Source: Artemia franciscana
Lineage: Eukaryota > Arthropoda > Branchiopoda > Anostraca > Artemiidae
Length of the DNA: 64,000 nt
Reading direction: 5' to 3'
Assembly (NCBI RefSeq): GCF_032884065.1
Contig: NC_088863.1
Coordinates: 40,705,076 to 40,769,075, forward strand
The first letter of the stretch is position 1; every line of letters starts with the position of its first letter. The position numbers were made by a program, and so were the translations under genes. A model generated the notes under the pieces. The model saw nothing but the letters and a program-made list of their open reading frames with translations, was not told the origin of the DNA and ran no database searches. Below, one piece after another: positions 9,906-22,437 of this stretch.

Positions 9906-12900
9906 CTACAATAAATCACTTCAGTAAGTTAAAATCAAAACCAATATATAAAAAAACATGAATAAAAGGGAATGACGGATAGCAGCAGCATGACTAGCGG
10001 GTTCCAAATATTAAACTTTTTCCTCACTTATTGTCATTATTTCGCAGTGTCAACGGGCTCAAACCAAACTAACGGTCAAGAATGCCCCTATGGAATTCAG
10101 ATGAAACATAAATTATCACTTATTCTCTTATAAAGGAGTAACTAAGGATGTAAGGGTAGCGAAAGGTGAAGCCCGATACTAAAATCTAAAGATCAGGAAC
10201 AGAATTGATGAAGGGTTCATCTAGAAGTTCATACGGCTCATGACTCATTCAAGATTTGATATTTCAGTCGCTATCTGAAAAGTTACTGACCCTGATGTAC
10301 TATTTACTTTTAAATCAAAGAACACCACAGAAAGCAATTGTTTACCCCTGTTCATACGAAGTTTTAAAAATTTAACATTTTTACACTTCTAATCTCAAAC
10401 CATAGTATGGATGGTATTTGGGCAAAGAAGTAATAGCAGGATGATCAAACCCCGATGTCCTCATATGTAAGCTGAAATACAAAACGAAATTAACTTGTTG
10501 CGGGCGACTTGAAACACGTTAGCGTCCACTATCTGGTCAGCAGAAGCCGATCAGGAACAAAATGACATGTTAAATCGGTTAACCTGCGTTTTCCAGGATT
10601 GCCTTATGAGTGTAATTTATTAACACTGAAAGCTTGCCAACGGTAAATCTCTGCAACATCTGATGCTGTTATTGCGTCTGAAACTCTCTAACCAAGTAAT
10701 CTTCGTTAGCGGATGAATAAGTATGTCATGTTTAAAGACCATGATACCAAAAAATAATCCAATATTTATTTTATTTCATTCCTATTACGTAGATGTTTGA
10801 AAGATATCTGAAGAGTTCCTTAGACACTATGACAGGACAAGCATTCTCTCGCAAAGCGTCATTAAAAAAAAAAACTGAAATCCAACAATGAAACTTCTTC
10901 CTTTATAATTCAGTATTACAGTCTTCGTCTCCTAAATTAGTCGGACTAACTTTGTAAACCTCTGTAAACCTATAAGAAACAATTTGTCATTAGAACTAAA
11001 TTGAGAATTCCACCAATTCCAGTACACGCTCGCTAAAGGCTCAGGCGGTGGACAATTCAGTATATGGTTCATTTCCAAATGTAAATCAGTTACTCAAATG
11101 CACTGGAAAAAACGGATTATGGAATCTACATTTAAACTATTTCCCGGTATTCAATGTTAATACTACCAATTCAGAGAAAATAATAATTCCAGACTCACCA
11201 ACAGAGGGAGCGAAATGCTTCGTGTCCAAGAGTAACAAATAAAACAAATCTATGTGCCAGAGGTAATAAATAATCAACTTTCTATACTTTTATTCTTACT
11301 AAGGACTTCATCTTTTACGGAGACGAAATTGTCAATTTAACAGCACCACGTTTAATTTTTAAGCAAGGAAGGATTGATCATTGACCAGCAGCCTTAAGAA
11401 CTGACTGAAAAAATAATTAACGTCGCTATCAACCCACCAGTGAAAATGATCTTATTCCTGCGTTTAAACTTCAGCCCATTTGTGCACAAACTCAACTTAA
11501 TTTACTTTCTAAATAGAACTGAAAAATCTGTAAATTGAAAAAGTCAACTCTTGTCTAAGTTTATGTGATATGGTTGAAACTGGTATTTATTTTATCTTAG
11601 ATTAGCCTGTCTACTGTAGAAAAATTGAAATTGATGTACAAGTTAGGTGAATACAGAACAAGTTTCCGTTTGATTTTATTGTAATTGGTCTGGACACGTG
11701 TTACAATCAAAATGAAATTTTCCATAGATTTTTCTGTTCAGACTCATAAGCTACATTTCCTAACTACGATACACATTTTGTTTAAGTGTTGACTTTTCAT
11801 TTTGTTTCTCCTTCTTTTACACCATTTTGTATTTTTGGTTCCCCCTATCTCTTTTTTTGCTTTTCTTCCTTTTTGTTGATCTTGTTTGTTAAAAATAGAT
11901 TAAATTGAAAAAAAAAATATATATATATATATATTTTCCAGGGCCATTTCTGGCACAGAGGATGTATTTTCAAAGCTCCCTGTGACATCAAAGAGGTTCC
12001 TTACGACACGCGGGACTGAACCTACCCCCCTTCGATTACGTTGTGCAGCTTTGTCCACAACGTCATCGCAAGGTCCCTGGGCCATCAATTTTTCTGTATG
12101 TCATTCCAAACCTCCCGCCCCTAATTACATGAATGGCACTAAATGTAAATTACAGCAATTACAGCGTCATAGAACAGACAAAGAAGTACACTTAGCTCTC
12201 CAGGAGAGTGGAAATACTATGACAGAAATGGCGAAAGATAAGCAAACACTAAACAAAATTCCCTAATGTTTTATCCTTGTACGATCTTTGTATTTATAAT
12301 GGAAATGAAATTACGTATTTGTATATCCTTTACTAGATTGCAGCTACCGCTGCAACCACGATTTATAGGTTAAAATAAATGAAGTACCATAGCATAAGTT
12401 TTTTGCCCCAACTATGAGAGATTGCATCTGAAAAATTAAGATATTTTAATTCTATTGTTTTGGAGTTATGCTCTCACACAATGGTTTCCATGAGAAATAA
12501 GCATGTCAATATTCTAAGACAGAGAATCCCAGCTAAAATGAATCCCTTGAGTCAAATAAATCCAGTCCACTTGAATCGGGAATAAGCATTGACTGCACTA
12601 AATGGAGTATATAGTGAGAGACTCACAAAGTGAGGATAAAAAAATACTCCTAGTCTAGATGAAGGACTAATGAAACAGTGGTATGGGAAGGAAGTAAGGA
12701 CAACTATAGCAAGCTACCTTGTAATACAGATCTTGAAGACAAGATTCATTTATGAGTCTATTTGCAAGAACAAAATCTCTAAAAATTGTAGAATTAAGCA
12801 GTGCAGTGATACTTCAGCCTCATTAGAGTCTGGATAATACATCCATGCAGCATCAAACCAACACAGTATTAAACTTTCCTTGGAATACAATTTTGTTGTA

Positions 12901-13014
12901 ATTTTCATCTTACAAAATAATTTAGTAACAAAATAGTTTCAGAATTTGTAGCTCAACTTCCTTCTGATACGCTCCTAAACTAAATTTCTTATCTACACAA
13001 GTGTTTAACTGTGC

Positions 13015-13017
<3 letters not shown>

Positions 13018-13063
<46 letters not shown>
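13018..13063. repeat. A46 homopolymer
   Basis: 46 consecutive A. No element I recognise ends here in the right orientation. It may be an old retroelement tail or simple slippage. Confidence 0.95.
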
Positions 13064-13064
<1 letters not shown>

Positions 13065-13429
13065 AAAGAAACGTATTTCAATACTACAAAATGATTTGGC
13101 CTTATGGCGGTTGATACAGCCGTTGAGTGTCAAACACTGTTCAAGTGCCGTAGCTTCACCATTTAACAAACTTGTTTTTTTTTTATTATTGTTAAACAAC
13201 ATTTGGGACAGAACATTCACAAATTTTATTAAAATAGAAAAAAAAAAACATGGAACACTCATTTAACTATTCTGAATATTTAGAATATGTTTTACATGTT
13301 CTCTTCCTCTACGGTTCAATGGAAATTAATGGAAATTAAATACCCGTGAGTTTTTCACAATAAAGAAAAAATCTCACTGCTTTGCATTATTTTTCTGTTT
13401 TGCTTTAATATTTTCTATTACTTGGTGGA

Positions 13430-15371
13430 GCTCCTTTCTTTTCTTCTCCTTTGCAGTTTGTTCTTTATTCTTTTTTTATCCTCAAGAAATTGAATATCCC
13501 AATTTCTCTTGCTCTTTTGTAGTGTTGGATTAAGTCTTTTGACAGGGTTTATCAACTGCATGCTTGGCAATTGCATCCAGAACCAGGTGCAATGCTATAA
13601 TACTTCTTTCCTTGAAGTTTTCCACAAGCATGTCCTTGTTTACGGAGTAACCTGGCTGGTCCATGACACAGTTGGGAGGCATTTCATGTCGCACAATGCT
13701 GCATACTCTGCACTGCCACTGACGAATCTCTCAAAATATTCGTCAAGCTTGCAACTGTATGAAAAATCTTAGAATTCTTCCCCGAGGTTAGCAGTTGCAT
13801 GTCCTGAGAACATGTTATGCTTAGCAAGGATTTTGTCACGCTTTGAAGCAGTCCCCAATCCTGCATTCAGAAAAACCTGTAGGAGTTTGTCAAACATTGC
13901 TCCATAATTTTTTGCAAGACACAGCAAGGAAGGAAGCACACTCCTTCTTGACACCTTGTATATTCACTGGATTTTCCAGGAATTTTTTTGGTGCTTTCTC
14001 TAAAGCCTGTTTTGTAGCAAATCCGGCGTCGAATTGTTTGAGTGGCACGTATGTTTTCATCTTCTCCAATTCTTCTTTTTTTATAAAGCATGACAGCAAG
14101 CATCTCAGGATGGACTTCTTTTGCAAAGAAAGGTACTATTGGTACATCCGTCTGGAATTTTCCCCCCAAAAAAACTTTAGATGTCTAGAAACAAATGCAA
14201 AACACTGGAGCTTAGCTTGAAAAAGAGGTCTAGTTGTGGCACCTTTTACTGTATAGTGGCCGGCAGATGAAAGTAGTTAGATTTTCAGGTTTCTGGTAGC
14301 TGATTCATTTTTCACAGTTGGACAGTTAGCCACACTTTCATTGCCTGCTTGAGATAAAATTTTCTGATTTTGTCACATCAATGAAGTCAGATCGTGAGTC
14401 ATGGAGCATTTGCCAAAGTGCCATAAGACCACATCCGACCAGCCAACCAACTTTCTCTCTCTCCATCTTGACAACTTCCATAAAGAACATGCAAACCATA
14501 ACTTCCGAAATTTATCATCGCGTGTGCATCTGAGTCTTCTTGGCTTTTGTCCTTCTGGAATATCTTCAGAAGGTTCCAGTTGACAGCAGGGCCATCCATT
14601 GAAATCTATGAAACAGCTTATTGGGATTATGTGGTGACAGAGCTTTCTTTATTTTTTCCAGAAGCTTCTCTACTTGGGTGTGTCCCATAAACTCTGAGTC
14701 AAAATAATACACCATGAACTTCCCTTCGCATTAACTCGAGTGCTTAACCGTAGCATCCAACTGTTCTGTCTGTGTTACTTTATTCAGGCATTCATCAATA
14801 GAACTGCCTAGCATGAAGTTTTTCTTATATCATTGATCAGTTTATCTTTGAAACAAGGAGCCGAACCAAAATATACAAGGTAAGGTGCCTTTGTTTGTCT
14901 GGGAACATCTGACCAAAAATGGCTTGATATCAGAGCTAGAGAGGAATGAGTAGTGTGACATCACAATCTGAATTACCCAGCGAATTTCTGCTTCAAACAC
15001 GGCTTGGCTTGAAAAAAGGCTGAGCACCTCTGTGATTCTGAGCTTCTTCTCTGGCCGCTTGTAATACTGTGCTTTCATTACTGACACTTTCCTCATGAGC
15101 ACTGGTTGTTGGTAGGTCTCTGTTTGTTCTGGAGCTGCTTTCCTCTCCTGCATTTGTTTAAGTTTTCCTCATGAAATGTTATATTTCTTTCCCTGTTTAA
15201 ATATTCTGAAATACTGAAATGACCTTGTCCCTGGGCATGACTCCTGAGTGCCCCAACGCACATGTTACCAATGCCAAAAGACACCCTGCAGAGCTTGCAA
15301 TATTCCCTATGTACATGTCCTGATACTTCTCCTAGACAGTCCCTGGCCTGGGGGTTTTTCTTTCTACTCAA
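13430..15371 (-). pseudogene. Decayed hAT-type transposase with BED-like N-terminus
   Basis: Minus strand. The first part (15093-15371) reads EVSGHVHREYCKLCRVSFGI and then GALRSHAQGQGH. The C-x2-C and H-x5-H spacing is that of a BED-type zinc finger, as in hAT proteins with a CKLC...ALxSHAxGxxH signature. Later fragments include SIDECLNKVTQTEQLD, ISMDGPAVNWNLLKIF and IGYG-like text near 14400-14600, in several frames with many stops, so the gene is dead. hAT transposases cut and paste DNA with a DDE-type catalytic core; I cannot see the catalytic residues. The terminus at 15831-15849 fits a hAT end. Much older than the LINEs at 35-45 kb. Confidence 0.65.
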
Positions 15372-15519
15372 ACTTGAACTTACGCTGTCCTCCTGACATT
15401 GTCACTCACTCCTACCTAAAAAAAACGAAACAAATTTGAAAGACTATTGCTACTTCTGTTGGCTGTTTATTCAATATACAGGCCTATTTTTCAATCCCAG
15501 GTTTTTCATATCTTTTATA

Positions 15520-15701
15520 TTCTATGTATTATATTTACTAAAATGTCTAACCCGTTTGCGTGTCAAATACTGTACAAGTGCCGTAGCTTCATACTCATTT
15601 AACTATTCTGAATGTTTTCGAATACATTTTCTTCCTCTAGGGTTCAATGTAAAACCTACATTCTATGTATTATATTTACTTAAATGTTTAATCCGTTTGC
15701 G
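15520..15701. repeat. 141-bp-spaced direct repeat
   Basis: TTCTATGTATTATATTTACT followed by AAATGT and CCGTTTGCG occurs at 15520 and again at 15661. The intervening part also resembles 13118-13300 (TGTCAAA, CACTGTTCAAGTGCCGTAG), so parts of the hAT element's ends have been duplicated. Confidence 0.7.
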
Positions 15702-15820
15702 TTCATCCACAATGAGGGAAAGATTATTTTCCAGGGCAACTGAAATATTTCCAGGACATTTTATTTTTTCCGCCATTTTTCAGGTATTTTCTATGACTGG
15801 AAAATTGGTCTTTTAAGTTT

Positions 15821-15849
15821 TCAGGCTTTTCAGGACGCGTGAGGACCCT
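15821..15849 (-). repeat. hAT-type terminal sequence
   Basis: On the minus strand the element starts AGGGTCCTCACGCGTCCTGA followed by AAAGCCTGAAAA. This resembles the CAGGGTTCCCACGCGTCC-type ends of some hAT elements, with a few changes. No matching opposite end was found near 13 kb. Confidence 0.5.
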
Positions 15850-16532
15850 AATCAAGAATATAGGCTACAAATCCTTATTTGGCAAAAAATATCACATAGT
15901 GCCTTTTTAATTACCGCAGCAGAAAAGTTGACACCTACATCACATGTTCCCACTTCAATTGTTAATCGTAGTCTAAGAACAACCTAATCAGATTTAAGTT
16001 GGGCCATGCTACATTCTGTCGCACTAAAACTCAATCCCATCCAGCATTAATCAACCCTTTGTTCTTTTGACGATTTTCTGTGCATCAAGAGTGTTTTACC
16101 TTTTTCAAAATTATAATTTTATAGCTGTTACTTGGTTAGTTTGCTTTTCTTTTTTTGGTCATGTTTCTTAATCAAGCGAAAGTCAAAACGTGGTCAAACA
16201 TGAACGGAAAATACAAAAAACATGTGTCTTTTTACGATAAAAAATAAATTTGTCTTGGTTTGTCAAATCGGAAAAACAAAAACAATTCCAGTAACAATAA
16301 CAAAAAAAGAATACTTAGTAGAGATCAAATTGATATTATACTATATTGAATTTGGCAAAGAATCTGAACTGGTAGTCGTACCGGGATCCAGAGCTTAGGG
16401 TGGAATCGAAAAATTTCTGCAGCTCGCCATCACTAGCTTTAGGAAGAATCTTAATGTTAATTTTCTTTACTGTAAGATTCAATATAGTATACACTATAGT
16501 ATATATAGAATAGATGTAGTAGTGATTATATA

Positions 16533-17190
16533 ATGAATATTCCAGTGCCAGAAGCCAAGTTCGACCAAGCTAACGAGCTCCAAAATAAAAAATTAAACCG
16601 ACCACTTAGTGAGCACGGTGATTTAATAACTGCATTAAAAAATGTGCCTTCCGAAATACAGGAGTTAAAGAATGACGCTTTAGGATGAGATAGAAAAATA
16701 GCCGAATTAGAACTGTCACTCGAAGAGCAAAAGTAGAAGAACTCGTTGCTCAAGCGTCGTGCGCTACTAATTGAAGTGAAAAAGAGAGGTTCGAACCTCA
16801 TCATACACGGCTTACCTACTGATATTAATCCTAATGAATCTCTTGAAGCTAACGTGAAAGATCTGCTTAAGAATACCCTAAAAATTGTGTCACCTGTGTC
16901 AGTTAACAAACGTTACTGCTTAGGAGGAAAAACTGACAATATAACGAATAGTCGCCGTAATATAAGTCAGTCACGTAAACCGGCAGTTAATCTGGTGATG
17001 ATTAGGCTCAGGAATAAAGCTTGTCTAGTTATGCAAAACCTATCCAAGCATAATGGCTTTGGAATAAAAATTTGCAAGGACCTTCCTCCAGCACATAACG
17101 CTTTGCGCACAGGATCCCTCACTAGAGCAAAAGAGATGAAGGTGTCTGGATTGATTGTTCTTCTAATGTTAAAAATAAAGGAATCCATAA
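16533..17190 (+). pseudogene. LINE ORF1-like protein relic
   Basis: Begins with an ATG at 16533 (MNIPVPEAKFDQANELQNKK). A charged, probably coiled stretch with two in-frame stops follows, then a longer open part with KKRGSNLIIHGLPTDIN. N-L-I-I-H-G-L-P is the start of the RRM-like fold in many non-LTR retrotransposon ORF1 proteins (nucleic-acid chaperones that coat element RNA). It continues through MIRLRNKACLVMQN and KICKDLPPAHNALR. It runs into an AAT microsatellite. No RT follows on this strand; the next RT piece is on the opposite strand. Confidence 0.6.
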
Positions 17191-17194
17191 TAAC

Positions 17195-17195
<1 letters not shown>

Positions 17196-17266
<71 letters not shown>
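17196..17266. repeat. (AAT)n microsatellite
   Basis: About 70 bases of AAT triplets. Long isoleucine or leucine runs in frames over it are by-products. Confidence 0.97.
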
Positions 17267-17267
<1 letters not shown>

Positions 17268-17329
17268 CAATAAAAAGGCTTGCACCTCTATAAAAATTTA
17301 CTTTCAATAAGAAACTTGCTAATACTATT

Positions 17330-17740
17330 CTTGAAAGAGTTGGTAGTCAGCCATAACCACTTCATGGGGGAGGTTGTTCCATTCCTTGACTACTCGGTTT
17401 GAAAAGGCCCACCTTCCGACTTCTTTACTGAAAGTGTTTTGTTTTAGCTTAAAGTTGTGTCCTCGCAGAATGTTTGTGTTGAAAAAGAGTATCCTCTGGT
17501 CCAATATTATTGCAGTACTTGTGACATAGCTTCTAAGTTTCAATAAGATTACCTCGGAGGAGTCTATAGGAGACAGAAGGAAGTAACAGCTTTTCCAATC
17601 GTTCCCAGTAGGAGAGGTCTCTTAGTTTTGGTACAGAGTTTGTTGCTATTCGCTGAATCTTCTCAATTGCATCAATGTCTTTTTGAAGGCGAGGTCTTAT
17701 TGTCGTGTGACCATATTCAAGGATAGACAGAACAAGAGAC
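17330..17740 (-). pseudogene. LINE reverse transcriptase C-terminal fragment
   Basis: Minus strand reads SILEYGHTTIRPRLQKDIDA, then IEKIQRIATN, and later ILRGHNFKL and NRVVKEWNNLPHEVV, ending FQE and stop. R-V-V-x-x-W-N-x-L-P is typical of the end of CR1/Jockey-type ORF2 proteins. One frame change lies between the two halves. Only the part past the RT palm remains. Confidence 0.7.
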
Positions 17741-17869
17741 TCGTTTCAGAATAATAATGGATTCAAATTTATCGTTTAAAGGCCATGCAATTTATCTTCG
17801 AATGAAACTGACAAGAAATATTGGAATGATGAATCATCCTTTTTTTTTTTTAATAATTTAAAACTCGTA

Positions 17870-18695
17870 TTCTTCCACTTCAGAGGCAACAAAATAAAGC
17901 TCTGCGTATATTGAAAAATTGCCTGCCTAGCCTGTATTCTTACCCTAGTAAATCGTCAACGAGAAGTATGTATCAAATTTTAAATATCCTTCCACTGGAT
18001 CTTTTCCCTTCGTTCCATTCTGTTCTTTAAATGATCAAACACGTTCAACGTCTTTTGCCTGGATTTTTTATTTGCATAATATATTTTTTCAGGATTATAA
18101 CCAGGTTTTACATGCAAAGTTGACCCCTGGCAGTTCTGTAGTTCGTCAGGCTTTAACAAAATCTGAAAGGTCTCGTTTTCACCACAGCATAGCATTATAT
18201 ATAATTGGAACAAATTTCAAAGTTTTATAGATCTGAATAAATCCTTGGTTTATAAAATTAACCAAGCAATGAAATTATTAATTAATTTTAATTCAATAAA
18301 GTAATTAAGGTAACTAAATAAATTAAACAAAATTAAATAAAGTAATTAAATAAGTAATTTATTTTTTTTTAATTTTAAATAGGTAGTAAAATTAGATTAA
18401 AGAATCCCTTAATTAGTAACTATTAATTTAATTTCTGGGTTGGATGCTCTTAACTTTATTTTATTTATTTATTTATTTGGTTATTTTGATTTTATTGGGA
18501 TTTTTGTTTTTTGCTACCATACGGTGAGTGGAAGAGCAATCTTTTTATTCCAGTATTTGGAGATGGTATTATTTATTTATTATTGAGTGTATAAACCCAC
18601 ACACGAGTTATTCTCACTGTGGGTCATTAATTTGATAGTTTTGTGATAACATTTTTTAGTTGATTAATAAAGAACTTGAACTTGAAAAAAAAACT
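17870..18695 (+). mobile_element. LINE 3' end (different copy, opposite strand)
   Basis: The plus strand starts with QQNKALRILKNCLP and STRSMYQILNILPLDL, in frames that shift. This is like the RT thumb/C-terminal region of CR1 or Rex-type LINEs. An AT-rich 3' untranslated part follows. It ends with AATAAAGAACTTGAACTTGA and an A run near 18690, a short-repeat tail of the kind non-LTR elements leave. Severely 5' truncated and old. Confidence 0.55.
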
Positions 18696-20209
18696 TGTTA
18701 CTAAGTAAGGACCAACTCTTTGATCAAAGAAGGTTGTATATTGATATCGAACATACAATGATAACAATGTGCATATGAAAAGCTATAATTTCCAGCTAAC
18801 TTTTAACAAAAAAAAAGAATATACCGCATTTTTAACAAAAACAAGTACTTTTCAGAATTTTAAGAACTAAGTAAAATCCAGAAAAATAGATGGGGGGAGG
18901 ACGAGGGAGTCAAGTGCAAATCATTCGACAGAACTATTACCTTAGAAGAAATGGCCAGAGTATGGGACGAAGACTTAAGCTGTTGGTAGTTATAACGATC
19001 TATTGCCGTTTCGCCACATTTTTAGCGTTGAAGCCTATCTCTTTCCCCAACCCTAAGGAAAGTAAACAATATTGTCAGTCATGTCACGATATCCTTATGA
19101 TGAATAATGATTTAAGTCTAATCATTTGTTATTTGAATTCAGTCAATTAAATTACGAAACCAGTTAATTACGTTCTCATCCCTAGCAAGACCCCATGGCC
19201 TCGAAAGACAACGGGGAAATATGGTAAAACAGGACAGTTCTAACTGCTTACGATTTTTAAATCTAAATATTATAAAATAAAGACAGAAAAACCTGGAATT
19301 CAACACCATAAAGATTGAATTCCACGAGCTGACTTAGGAGGTGTACAATCCGATGCTCAATTAAAAGATTGAATTAAATAAATATAAAAGGTTTTCTCAA
19401 ATGAAAATAAAGGACGACAATTAAAACTTACAACAAACAGAAGTGTTTACGTGTATGAGGGGGGCTCTCCCTCTCCCCAAACCCCAATTCTTGCGTTAAA
19501 GTTTGACTTTTTGTCCCAATTCTTTAAGAACGTCTGTTCAAACACAATGCCCGTTGGATTGGAATGAGAAGTATTTCTAAAGCGATAAGGAACTTTAGCG
19601 GAAACACCTACCAGCACAGAGGTAGAAAAGTGAAGACGGGTCATCATGGGTCTCATCAGAAAATTTCTTTGAGACGTGGGAGGAGTTGGTAAGTACTATA
19701 AGGAGCTTTGTTTTTAGTGACTTTGAAAAGCAATATTTTTCATTTTCTATTTATATACAATGTTTAATCCCTTCTTATTTCCCGGGGGTTGTCACTCCCC
19801 TACTGGAGTCCATCGAGATCATTCCTATAAAAAAGATAGGCTCAAAGAATCTGCGTTTAAAACCATTGAAATAATGACCCGGTAAATAATTTGCGATATT
19901 CCAACTTCCGCCCTCCTAATAAATATTCACAGGGGATATTATTTTTTTTACGGATGATTGTTATTGTGGAATTATTATCTTACGAATTTAATTGTTTTGT
20001 ATTTAACATAGGCTTGAATCAAACATCTCGTAATAAAAAAACTACAAATAAAGAGCAACACTTGTCAATGAAAGCAGAAACTCTAAAGAGTTTCGATTAC
20101 AGCATATGCAACAAAAAATGTATTTTTCATGCTGACTCTGGATGTCTAAAATGTACTAGTTTTAAGTTAATTTAATTTTAAGTAAAACTAAATCAAAGGA
20201 CATAGTTGT

Positions 20210-20515
20210 ATCCAGATTGTCAAAAGAGCGTCTGTTGCATATCCCAGGAACAGCAAAGGACATTATTTTGGATCTTTCAGATCAAGGTTTTAGGGATCTT
20301 TAGCCAAATCAAGACAATGCATGCATCCAAAGCTGTCAAAAAGTGTATTCGCGATATATACGAAATGTCTAAGTTTATTAAGTTGAAACTTCCAGGGCAT
20401 GTTGAGGCAGATGTTCAACTAAATGAGGAAAAAAAACTATACGCATCCAGTTTCTCAAAAGGGCGTATCCGTAATATCTTAGGCGGGTCTAAGAGTATTA
20501 ATTTGAAACTTATGT
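20210..20515. repeat. Three degenerate tandem units of about 118 bp
   Basis: The motif (G)CATCCA-x4-6-TCAAAAG-x-GCGT recurs with TCAAAA at 20220, 20336 and 20455 (spacings 116 and 119). Units 2 and 3 also share TCTAAG, TATTAA, TTGAAACTT. Between-unit divergence is high, so this is an old satellite or an element's internal repeat. Confidence 0.6.
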
Positions 20516-20536
20516 TGATGACGATGTCGATCTTGA

Positions 20537-20790
20537 TGGTAAATGAGTTTCTTAAATATGGTGGCTCCGAGGTCAGGAATAAGCTATTGAAGATTATGAA
20601 TAGGATTTTTGAAAGGGAGAAGTAGGCTACCTAGCGATTTTAGGAAAACCCTAATTAAACCACTGTATAAGAAGGTGATGAGAGTGAGTGTGATAATTAT
20701 CGAAGCATTAGACTGGTCTCTGCAGGTGGCAAATTACTTAGTAATATGATACATTTTAGAATGAGAAATGCTGTAGACAAAGCTTTTTTC
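20537..20790 (+). pseudogene. RTE-like LINE RT fragment
   Basis: VNEFLKYGG then EVRNKLLKIMNRIFERE, and next the LIKPLYKK and LISNMI-type text of RT fingers, with frame breaks. The VNEFLKYGG block is shared with the minus-strand copy near 27300, so both come from one family. Ends without a recognisable tail. Confidence 0.65.
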
Positions 20791-22164
20791 TCTTTTATAA
20801 CATTAATAGATACAAAATTACAGCGTTTTTTCAGGAATAAGTATCAATTTATATTAAACTGTTAATTTCCAATCCCTTAGATCTTTTAATTACCCTTGGT
20901 TAATCTGATAATTTTCTTAATATGATTTTTTTGGGGGGTTTCGTCGTTGATGTTAAGACAAATAAAAACACACATTTTGAGATAAGAATTTTTTCAGCAA
21001 AACGCAAATGACATTTCTAGTCTTTAGGCTGCTACTCCTTCGTAGTTTCCTTTGATGTAGTTTCCGTTCGCTCTAATTTTAAGTCAATTATTTATTATAA
21101 TTTCTGATGGTTTGGGGTTTCACTTCTTTATTGATAGGGATTTATGTTCGATTTAGATTCGAATTATTTGATTTTATTTCCGCTCATCAAATTGGCGTGG
21201 AAGAGGGCTAGTTGCCCTCTAATCTTTTTGGTCACTCAAAAATAGCACAAAAACTTTTAATTTTCGTTTGAACGAGCCCTTTCCCGATCTTCTAGGACCA
21301 TTGGCCTGATACGATCACCCTTGGAAAAAAACACGCATCTGTGATCTTTCTTTTGGGAAAAAAATAATACAAAATTCCATATCTTTGCAGATAGAAGCTA
21401 GAAACCTCTACGGTAAGGTTCTCGGATACGCTGAATCTGATTGTGCGATTTCCATTAAGATAACCTAGAATTTTTGAGGGTGTTTCCTCCTTTTTCGATA
21501 ATCACGGAAACCTTTTCAGGCTCATAGCTTTTGATGGGTAACATTAGGCTTAATGAATTTTATATATTTGGAATCAGGATAAAAATGCAATTCCTTTCAT
21601 GTGTCTATTGCTATCAAATCTTGATTTTTAATTTTGACAACGAACTGTTTGATAAACTCTGTAAAAATAGATTCACCCATGTTTGAACGCGGGCAATAGT
21701 ATTGACCAAAGATTTATCTCACCATGCCACCATCTCTCTCATCCCAATTTTACAGCAACATGGAAAATTTTCAAGGCTCCAAATCTAATCCATACAGCAA
21801 ATATTGAAAATTTTAAACCCAGAAATACAGTCCTCAACAAAAATTAAAAGCTATCCGAAAAAATGAAAACCGATTACTTGGATGATAAGCGGGACTTCAT
21901 TGTCAAAGTTAAGTTCTGCAGAATGATTGCAAAACAACTAATCATTTTATGTGCAGTTCACTAGGGACTCCAAATGTTTTTACGAGGTCACTGGGTTTGA
22001 GCCCCCTCCCCTCCCCAACATGTTTGTCCGACTCGTAAAACATGACAGAAAGCATAAAAACTCATTTTGGCGTTTTTTAAATTTTTTGTACCCCCCCCCA
22101 CAGAATAAAATACTACCCCAAACGAAAATTACGGATAAACCCATGCTGGCAGCTATCCCCTTTA

Positions 22165-22437
<273 letters not shown>

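Noticed and set aside
11982-12266. 94-residue plus-strand frame (MTSKRFLTTRGTEPTPLRLR)
   Set aside because: Protein-like at first sight, but it has no recognisable family or splice context, and the opposite strand is equally open.
13005-13262. Minus-strand frame with a long F run
   Set aside because: It spans the A46 homopolymer, and no coding similarity was seen.
17122-17307. Leucine-run frame resembling a membrane segment
   Set aside because: Translation of the AAT microsatellite.
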